The position numbers were made by a program, and so were the translations under genes. A DNA stretch of 64,000 nt from Gluconacetobacter asukensis. Its GTDB lineage: Bacteria; Pseudomonadota; Alphaproteobacteria; Acetobacterales; Acetobacteraceae. Positions within the stretch are counted from its first letter, which is position 1. Every line of letters begins with the position of its first letter. Where the stretch lies: the NCBI RefSeq assembly GCF_014174375.1, contig NZ_JABEQE010000001.1, positions 434,001 to 498,000 on the forward strand, read 5' to 3'. Positions 1 to 8,573 of the stretch are shown here, piece after piece. A model generated the notes under the pieces. The model ran no database searches and had not been told where the DNA came from. It saw nothing but the letters and a program-made list of their open reading frames with translations.

Positions 1-450
1 CAGCCCGGACAGGTCGATATGGCCCTGGCCCATCAGGTCCAGCAGGCGGCCGGGGGCGGCCACCAGCACATCGACGCCACGGCGCATCGCCTCGACCTGC
101 CGGCCCTGGCCGACACCGCCGAAGATCACGGCATGGCTCAGGCGCATATGGCGGGCATAGGCCTTGAAGCTCTCATCGATCTGCGATGCCAGCTCGCGCG
201 TCGGCGCCAGAACCAGCACGCGCGCACCCTTGGGGGCGGCACGGCGATGATGGGTCAGCAGACGGTGCAGGATCGGCAGCGCGAAGGCCGCCGTCTTGCC
301 GGTGCCCGTCTGCGCCAGGCCCAGCAGGTCCCGCCCGGCCAGCAGGTGCGGGATGGCCCCGGCCTGGATGGGGGTCGGGGTGGTATATCCTTCCTCGTTC
401 AGCGCGCGCAGCAACGGCTCGGCAAGCTGAAGGTCGGCAAAAGTCGTCAT
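1..450 (-). CDS. DEAD-box ATP-dependent RNA helicase, N-terminal part (runs off the left edge)
   Basis: The frame opens with ATG at 450 (reading leftwards) and is still open at base 1, so only the first 150 residues are present. They cover the start of a RecA-like helicase domain: a Q-motif region ([17 protein letters not shown]), Walker A/motif I (AQTGTGKT, about residue 50), motif Ia (PTRELASQ), the GG region, and motif Ib (APGRLLDLM) near the cut. This is the RhlE/DbpA-like group of helicases that unwind structured RNA during ribosome assembly or mRNA decay. The DEAD box itself and domain 2 lie outside the window, so the subfamily cannot be fixed. Its promoter should lie in the gene-free stretch to the right. 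Confidence 0.9.
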   Translation of the reverse strand, partial: MTTFADLQLAEPLLRALNEEGYTTPTPIQAGAIPHLLAGRDLLGLAQTGTGKTAAFALPILHRLLTHHRRAAPKGARVLVLAPTRELASQIDESFKAYARHMRLSHAVIFGGVGQGRQVEAMRRGVDVLVAAPGRLLDLMGQGHIDLSGL

Positions 451-729
451 GAAATGAAGCGCCTCCGGGCACTCGGCAATGGCCGGATTCCTCACGACAG
501 GATGAGCATCCGGAAAGACTTGAAAGGAAAACACGACGCACGGTTCGCGCCCCTGCCTGGCAGGGCACGCTGTCATTCACCGTAATCCGTGGGTCAGAAA
601 GGGTCTCTTGTCCGTCCAGTCCGTGCCCCCCGCATCAATAAGGCACGCGCGTACAAGTCCAGATACGGGACAGGCGGGGACCGTCCACGGGCGAGGCTTC
701 TACCCGCATGCGCTCCCCACCGCAAGTCC
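451..729. other. Gene-free interval between helicase and sugar kinase
   Basis: This 279 bp stretch separates the start of the helicase gene from the 3' end of the kinase gene; both are read leftwards. I see no convincing coding frame, tRNA or copy of either repeat family. It presumably holds the helicase promoter and 5' leader, but no clear -35/-10 pair can be picked by eye. Confidence 0.4.
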
Positions 730-1647
730 TTATTCTGGCTGGCTGTCTCCGGGCGCCTCCGGGGCGGCCTCATGCAGCCGCCGCGCCAGCAGCATCGCAC
801 CGTCGATCGCATGCCCCCTCGGCACCGACAGACCGGCCTGCACACCAGCGGAAAGATAAGGCCGCAGCACCGGCGCCAGCCCGCCCAGCAGGCAGCAGGG
901 CAGCGCCCCGAAACCATCCGCCGCGCGCAGGGCGGCCAGCAGCGCCTCGATCTCCGCCCCGGCACGGGCCAGCAGCCCGCGCGCCTGCGCATCCCCCTGC
1001 TCCGCCAGGGTGCAGACCAGCGGCGTCAGCCGGGCGAAATCGGCGGCCCGCGCGCCAACCGCCCACAGCATCGGCTCCGCCCCCTCATCCGCCAGCCGCG
1101 CGCGCACCGCCTCGCTCAACACAGTGCGCTGGGCACGGCCATCGCCCGCGCACAGCATCAGCCGGACGGCCTCCAGTCCGATCCAGGCCCCGCCACCCTC
1201 ATCCCCCTGCGGAAAGCCCCAGCCCCCGACCCGCCGTGTGGCCCCGCCGGCAATGGCCAGACCCACCATCCCGGTTCCGGCCGCGATCATGGCCCCGTCT
1301 TCGCCCGCATGGGCCCCGACGCAGGACGTATAGGCATCCGAGACGATATCGAGGCGCGCGAACAGTGCCGGCCGGGCCAGGAACCGCGCCATGGCCCCGC
1401 TCACCTCGGCCCCCGCCAGCCCAGCCACGGCAACCAGCCGATATTCCGCACCCGACAGCCCCGCCCGCGACAGCGCCAGTTCCAGTGCCTGACGAATCGA
1501 ATCCCACGCCTGCCCGGCATCGGTAGCGATATTGGCGGGTCCGCCTTCCCCTTCGGCCAGCAGAGCACCTTCCGGCGTCGCCAGCCGCAGGCGCGCCCGC
1601 GTCCCACCCCCGTCGATCCCGACCAGAACGGCAGGGCCGCCCGTCAC
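730..1647 (-). CDS. BadF/BadG/BcrA-type ATPase, probable N-acetylglucosamine kinase
   Basis: A 305-residue ASKHA-fold kinase. The phosphate-1 loop VGIDGGGTRARL lies at residues 9-20, a second glycine-rich loop (AAGTGMVGLA) near 120, and GWGFPQGDEGGGAWIG near 145. This combination is typical of bacterial and eukaryotic N-acetylglucosamine kinases and of the BadF/BadG ATPase family, which phosphorylate amino sugars using ATP in the cytoplasm. The gene follows metW by 30 bp in the same direction and may be read through from metX-metW, but nothing links it to methionine. A salvage role for cell-wall GlcNAc is the likeliest; other sugar substrates are possible. Confidence 0.75.
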   Translation of the reverse strand: MTGGPAVLVGIDGGGTRARLRLATPEGALLAEGEGGPANIATDAGQAWDSIRQALELALSRAGLSGAEYRLVAVAGLAGAEVSGAMARFLARPALFARLDIVSDAYTSCVGAHAGEDGAMIAAGTGMVGLAIAGGATRRVGGWGFPQGDEGGGAWIGLEAVRLMLCAGDGRAQRTVLSEAVRARLADEGAEPMLWAVGARAADFARLTPLVCTLAEQGDAQARGLLARAGAEIEALLAALRAADGFGALPCCLLGGLAPVLRPYLSAGVQAGLSVPRGHAIDGAMLLARRLHEAAPEAPGDSQPE

Positions 1648-1677
1648 GACAGGTCCGTCAGTGTCTGTGGCAACAGC

Positions 1678-2283
1678 TCAATGTCCCCGGCGGCGTAACA
1701 GAAACAGCGCCTGCTCGCCGAACAGATTGGCCAGCCGGATGGAGCGGCGCCAGGGCGCGCGCTCGCCATCCTCATCCACCGCCATCCACTGCTCGACCAC
1801 ATAGCCTTCCTCGCGGCACAGCATCAGGAAGTCGAGGATAGTGCAGGGGTGAATGTTCGGCGTCTGGTACCACGGCGTATGCCATACGGCGGTCATCGGC
1901 ATGCGCCCGCTCGTCAGCAGCTTCAGCCGCAATTGCCAGTGGCCGAAATTGGGGAACGAGACGATGGCATGCCGCCCGATCCGCAGCATCTGCCGCAGCA
2001 CCTCGCGCGGCCGCTCGACCGCCTGCAGCGTGCGCTGCAACACCACATAATCGAACGCCTCGTCGGGATAATGCGCCAGATCATGGTCGGCATCGCCATG
2101 CATCACCGGCAGCCCGTGGGCGACCGAGCGCGTGACCTCGCGCATGTCGATCTCGATCCCCCGCGCATCGCAGCCCCGGGTGCGGAACAGGTAATCCAGC
2201 AACGCCCCGTCACCGCTGCCGATGTCGAGCACCCGCGTGCCGGGACGGATCATGTCGGCAATCAGCCGCTGGTCGAGGCGCAT
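1678..2283 (-). CDS. metW: Methionine biosynthesis protein MetW
   Basis: A 201-residue class I SAM-dependent methyltransferase-like protein. The SAM-binding motif I is VLDIGSGDGALLDYL (about residues 18-32), and the family signatures VVLQRTLQAVERP and VSFPNFGHWQLR follow. MetW is known to partner MetX: in several proteobacteria the pair together provides homoserine acyltransferase activity. The start lies 3 bp after the metX stop, so the two are almost certainly translated from one mRNA. Length and motifs are normal for the family. Confidence 0.93.
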   Translation of the reverse strand: MRLDQRLIADMIRPGTRVLDIGSGDGALLDYLFRTRGCDARGIEIDMREVTRSVAHGLPVMHGDADHDLAHYPDEAFDYVVLQRTLQAVERPREVLRQMLRIGRHAIVSFPNFGHWQLRLKLLTSGRMPMTAVWHTPWYQTPNIHPCTILDFLMLCREEGYVVEQWMAVDEDGERAPWRRSIRLANLFGEQALFLLRRRGH

Positions 2284-2286
2284 GGG

Positions 2287-3456
2287 TCAGCCGATCCGTG
2301 CATGTTCGGCGGCGCCGGACAGGAAGCCGCGCACCGTCCGGTCGAAATCCGGCTCGTCGAGCAGAAAGGCATCATGCCCCTTGTCGCTGTCGATCTCGAC
2401 GAACGACACGTTGGCCGCCGCGCGGTTCAGCGCCCGGGCCAGCAGCCGCGCCTGCGAGGTCGGGAACAGCCAGTCGGAGGTAAACGAGACGATGCAGAAG
2501 CGCGTGCGCGTGCCATGGAAGGGCCGCGACGGGTCCCCGTCATGCTCCGCGCCCAGATCGAAATAATCCATGGCCCGGGTGATGGTCAGATAGGAATTGG
2601 CATCGAACCGCCGCACGAACGACGATCCCTGATGCCGCAGATAACTCTCCACCTCGAAGATCTCGCCGAACAGCGACAGCGATCCGGCCTTGTCATACGG
2701 GTCGCGCCGCACCCGGCGGCCGAATTTCCGCGTCAGCGCCTCTTCGGACAGATAGGTGATGTGCGCCATCATCCGCGCCACCGCCAGTCCGCGCGCCGGC
2801 ACCGCGCCCTGCTCCCAGTAGCGCCCGCCATGCCAGTCGGGATCGGCGAAGATCGCCTGCCGGCTGACCTCATTGAAGGCGATGTTCTGCGCCGAATGAA
2901 AGGGCGAGGTCGCGATCGGCATGGCGGCGAAGACCATGTCGGGGAAGGTGGCAGCCCATTCCAGCACCTGCATCCCGCCCATCGAGCCACCGACCACGGC
3001 AAACAGCCGGGCAATGCCCAGCGCATCGACCACCAGCTTCTGCGCCCGCACCATGTCGCGGATGGTGATGGGCGGAAAATCGGTGCCCCAAGGCTCGCCC
3101 GCCACATCGGGGCGCGGATCGCGCGGCCCGGTCGAGCCCATGCAGCCGCCCAGCACGTTCATGCAGATGACGAAGAACCGGTCGGTATCGATCGGCAGGC
3201 CCGGCCCGACCATGCGGCTCCACCAGCCCGGCTTGCCGGTCAGCGGGTGGGTTTCGGCCAGATACTGGTCGCCCGTCAGGGCATGGCAGACCACGATCGC
3301 ATTGTCCCGCGCCGCCGACAGGGTGCCATAGGTCCGATACGCGACCCGCACCGGCGCCAGCCGGAAACCGCATTCAAGCTGCATCCCCTCGGGAAACAGC
3401 ATGTGCGCATGCTCGATCTGGGTGGGCGTTGTCTGGTCCATTGCGCGGGCGGACAT
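2287..3456 (-). CDS. metX: Homoserine O-acetyltransferase MetX
   Basis: A 389-residue alpha/beta-hydrolase that transfers an acyl group (acetyl or succinyl, depending on the subgroup) from CoA to homoserine, the committed step of methionine synthesis. The nucleophile elbow is GGSMGG (serine near residue 158); the acid and base of the triad fit Asp about 328 (TSDWLFP) and His about 361 (DKGHDAF). [11 protein letters not shown] and [12 protein letters not shown] are family hallmarks. ATG at 3456 gives MSARAMDQ; a second ATG at 3441 is possible, and neither has a clear Shine-Dalgarno. I looked upstream for a SAM-II riboswitch and did not find one. Confidence 0.95.
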   Translation of the reverse strand: MSARAMDQTTPTQIEHAHMLFPEGMQLECGFRLAPVRVAYRTYGTLSAARDNAIVVCHALTGDQYLAETHPLTGKPGWWSRMVGPGLPIDTDRFFVICMNVLGGCMGSTGPRDPRPDVAGEPWGTDFPPITIRDMVRAQKLVVDALGIARLFAVVGGSMGGMQVLEWAATFPDMVFAAMPIATSPFHSAQNIAFNEVSRQAIFADPDWHGGRYWEQGAVPARGLAVARMMAHITYLSEEALTRKFGRRVRRDPYDKAGSLSLFGEIFEVESYLRHQGSSFVRRFDANSYLTITRAMDYFDLGAEHDGDPSRPFHGTRTRFCIVSFTSDWLFPTSQARLLARALNRAAANVSFVEIDSDKGHDAFLLDEPDFDRTVRGFLSGAAEHARIG

Positions 3457-3573
3457 TCCGTCAAGAACGATTGCAGGGCGCGGGCAATATCCCCGTCACG
3501 GTCGATCGTCCTATGGCACCGGCGCCGAACACACGCAACAGGAGGCTGCGCCCAAACCTATTATCCCATGCGC

Positions 3574-3738
3574 AGAGGCTGTTGCAAAAGCTCCGATGGT
3601 GAGCGGAAGCGTGGCGCCAGCCACGCGTCTGGCGGTGGTTTTTGAGCATCGGAGCGGAGCGGCCTTGATGGCCGTGAGCACCGAAGCGCAGGAAACCGCC
3701 GTCAGGCCGCCGCCAGCGGGGCTTTTGCAGCAGCCTCT
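3574..3738 (+). repeat. Family A palindromic element, copy A1 (class I arms)
   Basis: The outer arms are AGAGGCTGTTGCAAAAGC (3574-3591) and GCTTTTGCAGCAGCCTCT (3721-3738): 17 Watson-Crick pairs and one G-T wobble. Inside lie a second hairpin (GCGTGGC/GCCACGC) and the invariant core ending GGAGCGGAGCGGCCTTGATG. The copy sits in the divergent gap between metX (left) and osmC (right), with the core in the sense of osmC. No transposase or flanking target duplication is visible. Confidence 0.85.
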
Positions 3739-3829
3739 TTCACCGGATCGTGTGCACCCTGCCGGGTCCCTTCCACGCAGCACCGCGTTATGGTCGGGCA
3801 TGCGGCCAACCATCGAAGGAACCGACGCC

Positions 3830-4261
3830 ATGACCATCAAGAAATTCGGCACCGCCCACTGGGAAGGCGGCCTGAAGGACGGCAAGGGCACCGTTTCAAC
3901 CGAAAGCGGCGCATTGTCCGCCCTGCCCTACGGCTTCAACACCCGCTTCGAAGGCGTGGCCGGCACCAACCCCGAGGAACTGATCGGCGCATCCCATGCC
4001 GCCTGCTTCGCCATGGCCCTGTCAGGCATTTTGGGCGGCGCCGGCCTCACCGCCACCGCGCTGGACGCCAAATCGGTCATCTCGCTGGAAAAGCAGCCCG
4101 ACGGCTTCGCGGTCACCGCCGCCCACCTGACCCTCACGGCCACCATCCCCGGCGCGACCGAGGAACAGTTCCAGGACCTCGCCGCCAAGGCCAAGGCCGG
4201 CTGCCCGATCTCCAAACTGCTCAAGGCCGAAATCACGCTGGAAGCGACGCTGAAGGCCTGA
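3830..4261 (+). CDS. osmC: OsmC/Ohr-family peroxiredoxin
   Basis: A 143-residue OsmC-fold protein. Family features are the N-terminal AHWEGGLKDGKGTVS strand, the SALPYGFNTRF segment, and two cysteines expected to reduce hydroperoxides: one in SHAACFAMAL (near residue 60) and one in AGCPISKLL (near residue 125). The enzyme detoxifies organic hydroperoxides in the cytoplasm, usually with lipoyl or thiol reductants. I start it at the ATG at 3830; an in-frame extension back to 3401 would translate through repeat A1 and has no family similarity. A collapsed repeat follows directly at its stop codon. Confidence 0.9.
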   Translation: MTIKKFGTAHWEGGLKDGKGTVSTESGALSALPYGFNTRFEGVAGTNPEELIGASHAACFAMALSGILGGAGLTATALDAKSVISLEKQPDGFAVTAAHLTLTATIPGATEEQFQDLAAKAKAGCPISKLLKAEITLEATLKA

Positions 4262-4314
4262 CCAGAAACGCGCTGGTGAGCACCTGCTCGCCACCAGCGC
4301 GCATTCCGCTCTGA
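4262..4314. repeat. Collapsed family A copy (A2-prime) after the osmC stop
   Basis: Directly after the osmC TGA, the segment CGCGCTGGTGAGCA is followed almost at once by TGCTCGCCACCAGCGCG. These are the two inner shoulders of a class II element with the middle gone, and they pair with one bulge. It would still form a stem-loop at the 3' end of the osmC transcript. Confidence 0.6.
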
Positions 4315-4442
4315 GCCTGACCGAAAATGCGCGCTGGTAAGCGAGAGCGGCCCGGCCCGGGCCGCGCCCGTCGTGTGTCCGCGAGCACCGGAGCACAGCG
4401 GACGCGCGCCGGATCGCCACCAGCGCGCATTTTCGGTCAGGC
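4315..4442 (+). repeat. Family A palindromic element, copy A2 (class II arms, internal deletion)
   Basis: The arms at 4315-4338 and 4419-4442 pair perfectly over 24 bp (starting GCCTGACCGAAAATGCGCG). The copy lacks the usual core. Other copies carry a near-direct repeat (TGAGCAYCGRAGC) on both sides of the core; A2 keeps only one, as expected for deletion by slippage between them. It lies between convergent osmC and aroC, and its right arm covers the aroC stop codon (4437-4439). It probably serves as a two-way terminator. Confidence 0.85.
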
Positions 4443-5522
4443 GCGCGGATCGTGCCCGGTCTGGCCTCTGTGACGCAGCAGATGATCGGCTAGCACACAC
4501 GCCATCATCGCCTCGCCAACCGGCACCGCCCGAATCCCCACGCACGGATCATGCCGCCCACGTGTCGAGACCTCGACATTCTCCCCGCCCCGCGTCACCG
4601 AGGGAACGGGCGTCAGGATCGAACTGGTCGGCTTCACCGCAAACCGCGCCACCAAAGGCTGGCCGGTGGAAATCCCACCCAGCACACCGCCGGCATGGTT
4701 GGCACCGAAGACCAGCCGCCCATCTTCCATCCGCATCGGGTCGGCATTTTCCTCGCCGGTCAGGGCAGCGGCGGCAAACCCGTCGCCGATCTCGACCCCC
4801 TTCACGGCATTGATGCTCATCAGCGCCATCGCCAGGTCGGAATCCAGCTTGCCGTAAATCGGCGCCCCCAACCCCGGCGGCACGCCCTCAGCCACGATCT
4901 CGACCACCGCACCGACCGAAGACCCGGCCTTGCGCACGGCGCCCAGATATTCTTCCCACACCGGCACCATCGCCGGATCGGGGCAGAAGAACGGATTGGT
5001 GCCGACCGCATCCCAGTCCCAGCGCACCCGGTCGACTTCATGCGTGCCGATCTGCACCAGCGCGCCGCGAATGCGCACCCCCGCGCCAAGCACCTGCCGC
5101 GCCACGGCACCCGCCGCCACCCGCATCGCGGTCTCGCGGGCCGAGGAACGCCCACCGCCGCGATAATCGCGAATGCCATATTTCAGGTCATAGGCCACAT
5201 CGGCATGGCCCGGCCGATAACGCTCGGCGATATCGCCATAATCGCGCGACCGCTGGTCCACATTGCGAATCAGCAGCGAGATCGGGGTGCCGGTCGTCTG
5301 TCCCTCGAACACGCCCGACAGGATCTCGACGGAATCGGGCTCCTGCCGCTGGGTGGTGAATTTCGACTGGCCGGGCCGCCGCTGGTCCAGCCAGGGCTGG
5401 ATATCGGCCTCGGACAGCGCAATGCGCGGCGGGCAGCCATCGACCACACAGCCAATCGCCGGCCCATGACTCTCCCCCCAGGTCGTAACCCGGAACAGAT
5501 GCCCGAAACTGTTATCCGACAT
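4437..5522 (-). CDS. aroC: Chorismate synthase
   Basis: A 361-residue enzyme converting EPSP to chorismate, the last step of the shikimate pathway, using reduced FMN. The signature [20 protein letters not shown] is at the N-terminus; [18 protein letters not shown] and the C-terminal [17 protein letters not shown] are also present. The length is normal. The gene lies downstream of fabI in the same direction, about 200 bp away and separated by repeat A3, so it may have its own promoter. Its last codons lie in the arm of repeat A2. Confidence 0.97.
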   Translation of the reverse strand: MSDNSFGHLFRVTTWGESHGPAIGCVVDGCPPRIALSEADIQPWLDQRRPGQSKFTTQRQEPDSVEILSGVFEGQTTGTPISLLIRNVDQRSRDYGDIAERYRPGHADVAYDLKYGIRDYRGGGRSSARETAMRVAAGAVARQVLGAGVRIRGALVQIGTHEVDRVRWDWDAVGTNPFFCPDPAMVPVWEEYLGAVRKAGSSVGAVVEIVAEGVPPGLGAPIYGKLDSDLAMALMSINAVKGVEIGDGFAAAALTGEENADPMRMEDGRLVFGANHAGGVLGGISTGQPLVARFAVKPTSSILTPVPSVTRGGENVEVSTRGRHDPCVGIRAVPVGEAMMACVLADHLLRHRGQTGHDPRA

Positions 5523-5561
5523 GACCCGATAATCCCTTCGCTACCACCCCAGCCTGCCCGC

Positions 5562-5725
5562 AAAACCTGCCCGGAGATGTGGGCTGGTGAGCGAGAGCGG
5601 CCCAACGGGCCGCGCCCGTCGTGTGTTTCCGAGCACCGAAGCGGAGCGGCCTTGATGGCCGTGAGCATCGGAGCACAGGAAACGCGCGCCGGATCGCCAC
5701 CAGCGCGCATCTCCGGGCAGGTTTT
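5562..5725 (+). repeat. Family A palindromic element, copy A3 (class II arms)
   Basis: The arms AAAACCTGCCCGGAGATG (5562-5579) and CATCTCCGGGCAGGTTTT (5708-5725) pair 18 of 18. The inner hairpin is GCGGCCC/GGGCCGC and the core is intact. The last base of the right arm is the first base of the fabI stop codon read on the plus strand. The core is antisense to fabI. Confidence 0.88.
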
Positions 5726-6564
5726 CAGTCGCTGGCGACGCTGATGTCTGGCGCCATGGGGTTCTTCATGCCCACGATATTATAGCCGCAATCCACATGG
5801 TGGATCTCGCCGGTCACCCCGCCCGACAGGTCGGAGAGCATATACAGCCCCGCGCCACCAACCTCTTCCAGCGCCACATTGCGCTCCATCGGCGCATTGT
5901 ACTGGTTCCACTTCAGGATATAGCGGAAATCGCCGATCCCGTTGGCGGCCAGCGTCATGATCGGACCGGCTGAAATGCCGTTGACGCGGATGCCGTCACG
6001 GCCCAGATCGGCCGCCATATAGCGCACCGAGGCCTCCAGCGCCGCCTTGGCCACGCCCATGACGTTGTAGTGCGGCATCACCTTCTCGGCGCCCAGATAG
6101 GACAGGGTCAGCATCGACCCGCCATTCGTCATCAGCCGCGCCGCCCGGCGGGCGACGGCGGTGAACGAGTAGCAGGAAATATCCATCGCGGTCAGGAACG
6201 CATCGCGCGGCGTGTCCACATAGCGCCCGCGCAGGAACTGCTTGTCCGCCCAGCCGATGGCATGGACCAGGAAATCGAGCGTGCCCCATTCTTCCTCGAT
6301 GCGGGCGAAGGCCTCGTCCATCGCGGCGTCGTCCGACACATCGCACGGCAGCACCAGCGACGAGCCCACGCGCTCGGCCAGCGGACGGACGCGCTTGCCC
6401 AGCGCCTCGCCCTGATAGGTAAAGGCCAGCTCGCCGCCCTGCGCCGCCACGGCGTTGGCAATGCCCCAGGCGATCGAGCGGTCATTGGCCACACCCATCA
6501 CAAGTCCGCGCTTGCCCTTCATCAGGGTGCCGGTGGCCGGGGCTTTGGACGCGCCGTCTGACAT
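5725..6564 (-). CDS. fabI: Enoyl-[acyl-carrier-protein] reductase (NADH) FabI
   Basis: A 279-residue short-chain dehydrogenase-like enzyme that reduces trans-2-enoyl-ACP in each round of type II fatty acid synthesis. It has the FabI nucleotide-binding segment GVANDRSIAWGIA, and the catalytic Tyr-x6-Lys appears as HYNVMGVAKAALEASVRYMA. The start is set at ATG 6564 (MSDGASKAP) because AGGA precedes it at good spacing; in-frame ATGs upstream at 6597 and 6672 would add non-conserved residues. It is divergent from pdxH. Repeat A3 begins exactly at its stop codon and probably ends the transcript. Confidence 0.95.
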   Translation of the reverse strand: MSDGASKAPATGTLMKGKRGLVMGVANDRSIAWGIANAVAAQGGELAFTYQGEALGKRVRPLAERVGSSLVLPCDVSDDAAMDEAFARIEEEWGTLDFLVHAIGWADKQFLRGRYVDTPRDAFLTAMDISCYSFTAVARRAARLMTNGGSMLTLSYLGAEKVMPHYNVMGVAKAALEASVRYMAADLGRDGIRVNGISAGPIMTLAANGIGDFRYILKWNQYNAPMERNVALEEVGGAGLYMLSDLSGGVTGEIHHVDCGYNIVGMKNPMAPDISVASD

Positions 6565-6734
6565 GATAGAATCCTCGGAATGGATGGAATATGGCATGAT
6601 CGGAATGGCGCCGTGGTTGCACAAGCGCGCGCGTCGGACAAGATCCGAGCGGCCAGGCAGCCCCGGTTTCACCGAATGCGTGGCATGCCGGCCATGTTTC
6701 CACCCCCCGCCCGGCCAGAATGGGACCGACCGCT

Positions 6735-7343
6735 ATGACCACGCCGCTGATCGACCTGGGGTCCGATCCCTTCGCCCTGTTTGCCCACTGGATGCGCGCG
6801 GCCGAGGCCGCCGAACCCAACGATGCCAATGCCATGGCGCTGGCCACCGCCACGCCCGACGGCAAGCCCTCGGTGCGGATGATCCTGCTCAAGGGCGCCG
6901 ACCGGCGCGGCTTCGTCTTCTATACCAATCTTGAAAGCCGCAAGGCCGGCGAATTGCTGGAAAACCCGCAGGCCGCGCTGCTGTTCCACTGGAAGAGCCT
7001 GATGCGGCAGATCCGGATCGAGGGACCGGTCGAACCCGTCACCAACGAGGAAGCCGACGCCTATTTCGCCAGCCGCTCGCGCCTCTCGCGGCTGGGCGCC
7101 ATCGCCTCCGACCAGTCCCGCCCCCTGGCCGACCGCGCGCTGTTCGAACAGAGGCTGGCCGAGGAAGAGGCCCGCTACCCGGAAGGCACGCCGATTCCGC
7201 GACCGGCCGACTGGTCCGGCTTCCGCCTGATTCCGGAGCGGATCGAATTCTGGCAGAACCGCGCGCACCGACTGCACGACCGGGCGGTATGGCGCCGCAC
7301 GAATGCGGATGCGGGATGGGAGACCACGCGCCTCTACCCCTGA
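6735..7343 (+). CDS. pdxH: Pyridoxine/pyridoxamine 5'-phosphate oxidase
   Basis: A 202-residue FMN enzyme that oxidises PNP or PMP to pyridoxal 5'-phosphate. Seen in the sequence: MALATATPDGKPSVRMILLKG and GFVFYTNLESRKAGEL in the FMN-binding split barrel, and the C-terminal signature RLHDRAVWRR...RLYP that binds the substrate phosphate. ATG at 6735 (MTTPLIDL) is preferred; an ATG 15 bp upstream (6720) is also in frame, and neither has a strong ribosome binding site. The gene diverges from fabI across a 170 bp gap. Confidence 0.94.
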   Translation: MTTPLIDLGSDPFALFAHWMRAAEAAEPNDANAMALATATPDGKPSVRMILLKGADRRGFVFYTNLESRKAGELLENPQAALLFHWKSLMRQIRIEGPVEPVTNEEADAYFASRSRLSRLGAIASDQSRPLADRALFEQRLAEEEARYPEGTPIPRPADWSGFRLIPERIEFWQNRAHRLHDRAVWRRTNADAGWETTRLYP

Positions 7344-7385
7344 CCCTTCCCGCTGGCGACGTTCCTGGGATTCTGGAGAATAACA

Positions 7386-8270
7386 TTGAAGAATATACAG
7401 AAAATCCTTCTACCCCTGAACGGGACGTCCAATGCCGAGGCCGCCCTGGCAACCGGCCTGCTCTTCGCGCGGCAGTTCGGCGGCCATATCGCCGTCCTGC
7501 ATGTGCGCGCCGACAGCCGCGACGTCGCCCCCCTGGCCGGCGAGGGCCTGTCCGGCGCGATGGTCGAGGACATGATGTCCGCCGCCGAGCGCGAGGGCGC
7601 ACGCCGGGCGCTGGCCGTGCGCGAGATGTTCGCGCAGTACACCACCGATAACGGCGTGACGGTCACCGACGCCATCCCGCCCTTCCACGGCAACCCGATC
7701 GGCAGCGCCTCGGCCAGCCTCGTCACCATGATGGGCCGCGAGCATGAGGTCGTGACCTACCGCGCCCGCCTGTCCGACGTCACCGTGGTCCCGCATCCGG
7801 ATTCGGGCGAGGAAATCTCGTCGTCCGAGACCCTGCACGCCATCCTGTTCGACAGCGGCCGCCCGGTCGTCATCGCCCCCCGCCGCGTCCCCACCGCCGC
7901 CGGACGGCGCATCTGCATCGCGTGGAACGGCACGTCGGAAGCCACGGCAGCCCTGCATCACATCCTGCCCTGGGCGGCCGAGGCCGAGGCGGTGCGCATC
8001 CTCTATTCCGGCGACTATCAGCGCCGGGGCCCCGAAGCCCGCGATGCCGCCGACTACCTGACCATCCACGGCATCCACGCCGACCTGGTGGAATTCGGCG
8101 ACCCGGACGAGACGGTGGGCGCCAGCCTGCTGGCGGCCTGCCGCGATTTCGGCGCCGACATGCTGGCCATGGGCGCCTATTCCCACTCCCGCCTGCGTCA
8201 ATTGATCCTGGGCGGTGTCACACGCCACGTTCTGGAGAATGCCGAAATCCCGGTGCTGATGAGCCGCTGA
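7386..8270 (+). CDS. Universal stress protein with two Usp domains
   Basis: A 294-residue cytoplasmic protein made of two tandem UspA domains, roughly 1-145 and 170-294. The first opens IQKILLPLNGTSNAEAAL and the second RRICIAWNGTSEATAAL. The second ends with the ATP-pocket-like signature MGAYSHSRLRQLILGGVTRHVL before VLMSR. The start is a TTG at 7386, supported by GGAG about 8 bp upstream and by the Usp fold beginning there. Such tandem proteins respond to stress or energy state; no partner is evident. A likely cys promoter lies just beyond its stop. Confidence 0.88.
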   Translation: MKNIQKILLPLNGTSNAEAALATGLLFARQFGGHIAVLHVRADSRDVAPLAGEGLSGAMVEDMMSAAEREGARRALAVREMFAQYTTDNGVTVTDAIPPFHGNPIGSASASLVTMMGREHEVVTYRARLSDVTVVPHPDSGEEISSSETLHAILFDSGRPVVIAPRRVPTAAGRRICIAWNGTSEATAALHHILPWAAEAEAVRILYSGDYQRRGPEARDAADYLTIHGIHADLVEFGDPDETVGASLLAACRDFGADMLAMGAYSHSRLRQLILGGVTRHVLENAEIPVLMSR

Positions 8271-8328
8271 CCCCCCTCATCATAGGTGCCATGCCAAAAA
8301 TACCACGCCAATAAGACGTATATTTCAC

Positions 8329-8356
8329 TTGAATATCGATCGAAGAATGGTTAGAT
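8329..8356 (+). promoter_or_regulatory. Probable sigma-70 promoter of the cys operon
   Basis: TTGAAT (8329-8334), a 16 bp spacer, then TTAGAT (8351-8356), inside a locally AT-rich patch between the usp stop and cysH. If used, transcription would start near 8363 and the leader would carry a short CCTCTC/GAGAGG hairpin (8377-8395) and all of repeat A4. Confidence 0.5.
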
Positions 8357-8391
8357 CCCTCCTCAAAGCACGATAACCTCTCGTGCATTGA

Positions 8392-8553
8392 GAGGCTGCT
8401 TGCAAAGTCGGCCTGCCGAGCGAGAGTGCCGCATGGCGGCACGCCCGGCGTGTATTTTTGAGCATCGGAGCGGAGCGGCCTTGATGGCCGTGAGCACCGA
8501 AGTGCCGCAAATGCACGTCGGATCGCCGGCAGGGTGGCTTTGCAAGCAGCCTC
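8392..8553 (+). repeat. Family A palindromic element, copy A4 (class I arms), in the cysH leader
   Basis: The arms GAGGCTGCTTGCAAAG (8392-8407) and CTTTGCAAGCAGCCTC (8538-8553) pair 16 of 16. The inner hairpin is GTGCCGC/GCGGCAC, and the core is intact and in the sense of cysH. It ends 20 bp before the cysH start and lies downstream of the likely promoter, so it should be transcribed as leader RNA. Confidence 0.87.
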
Positions 8554-8573
8554 CGAGGATATGGGTCTGCACC

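Noticed and set aside
3457-3573. SAM-II type riboswitch upstream of metX
   Set aside because: Such switches are frequent before alphaproteobacterial met genes, but I could not find the conserved loops in the minus-strand leader.
3401-3829. In-frame extension of osmC through repeat A1
   Set aside because: The extra residues come from the family A repeat and an upstream promoter region and do not fit an OsmC N-terminus; the ATG at 3830 matches the fold.
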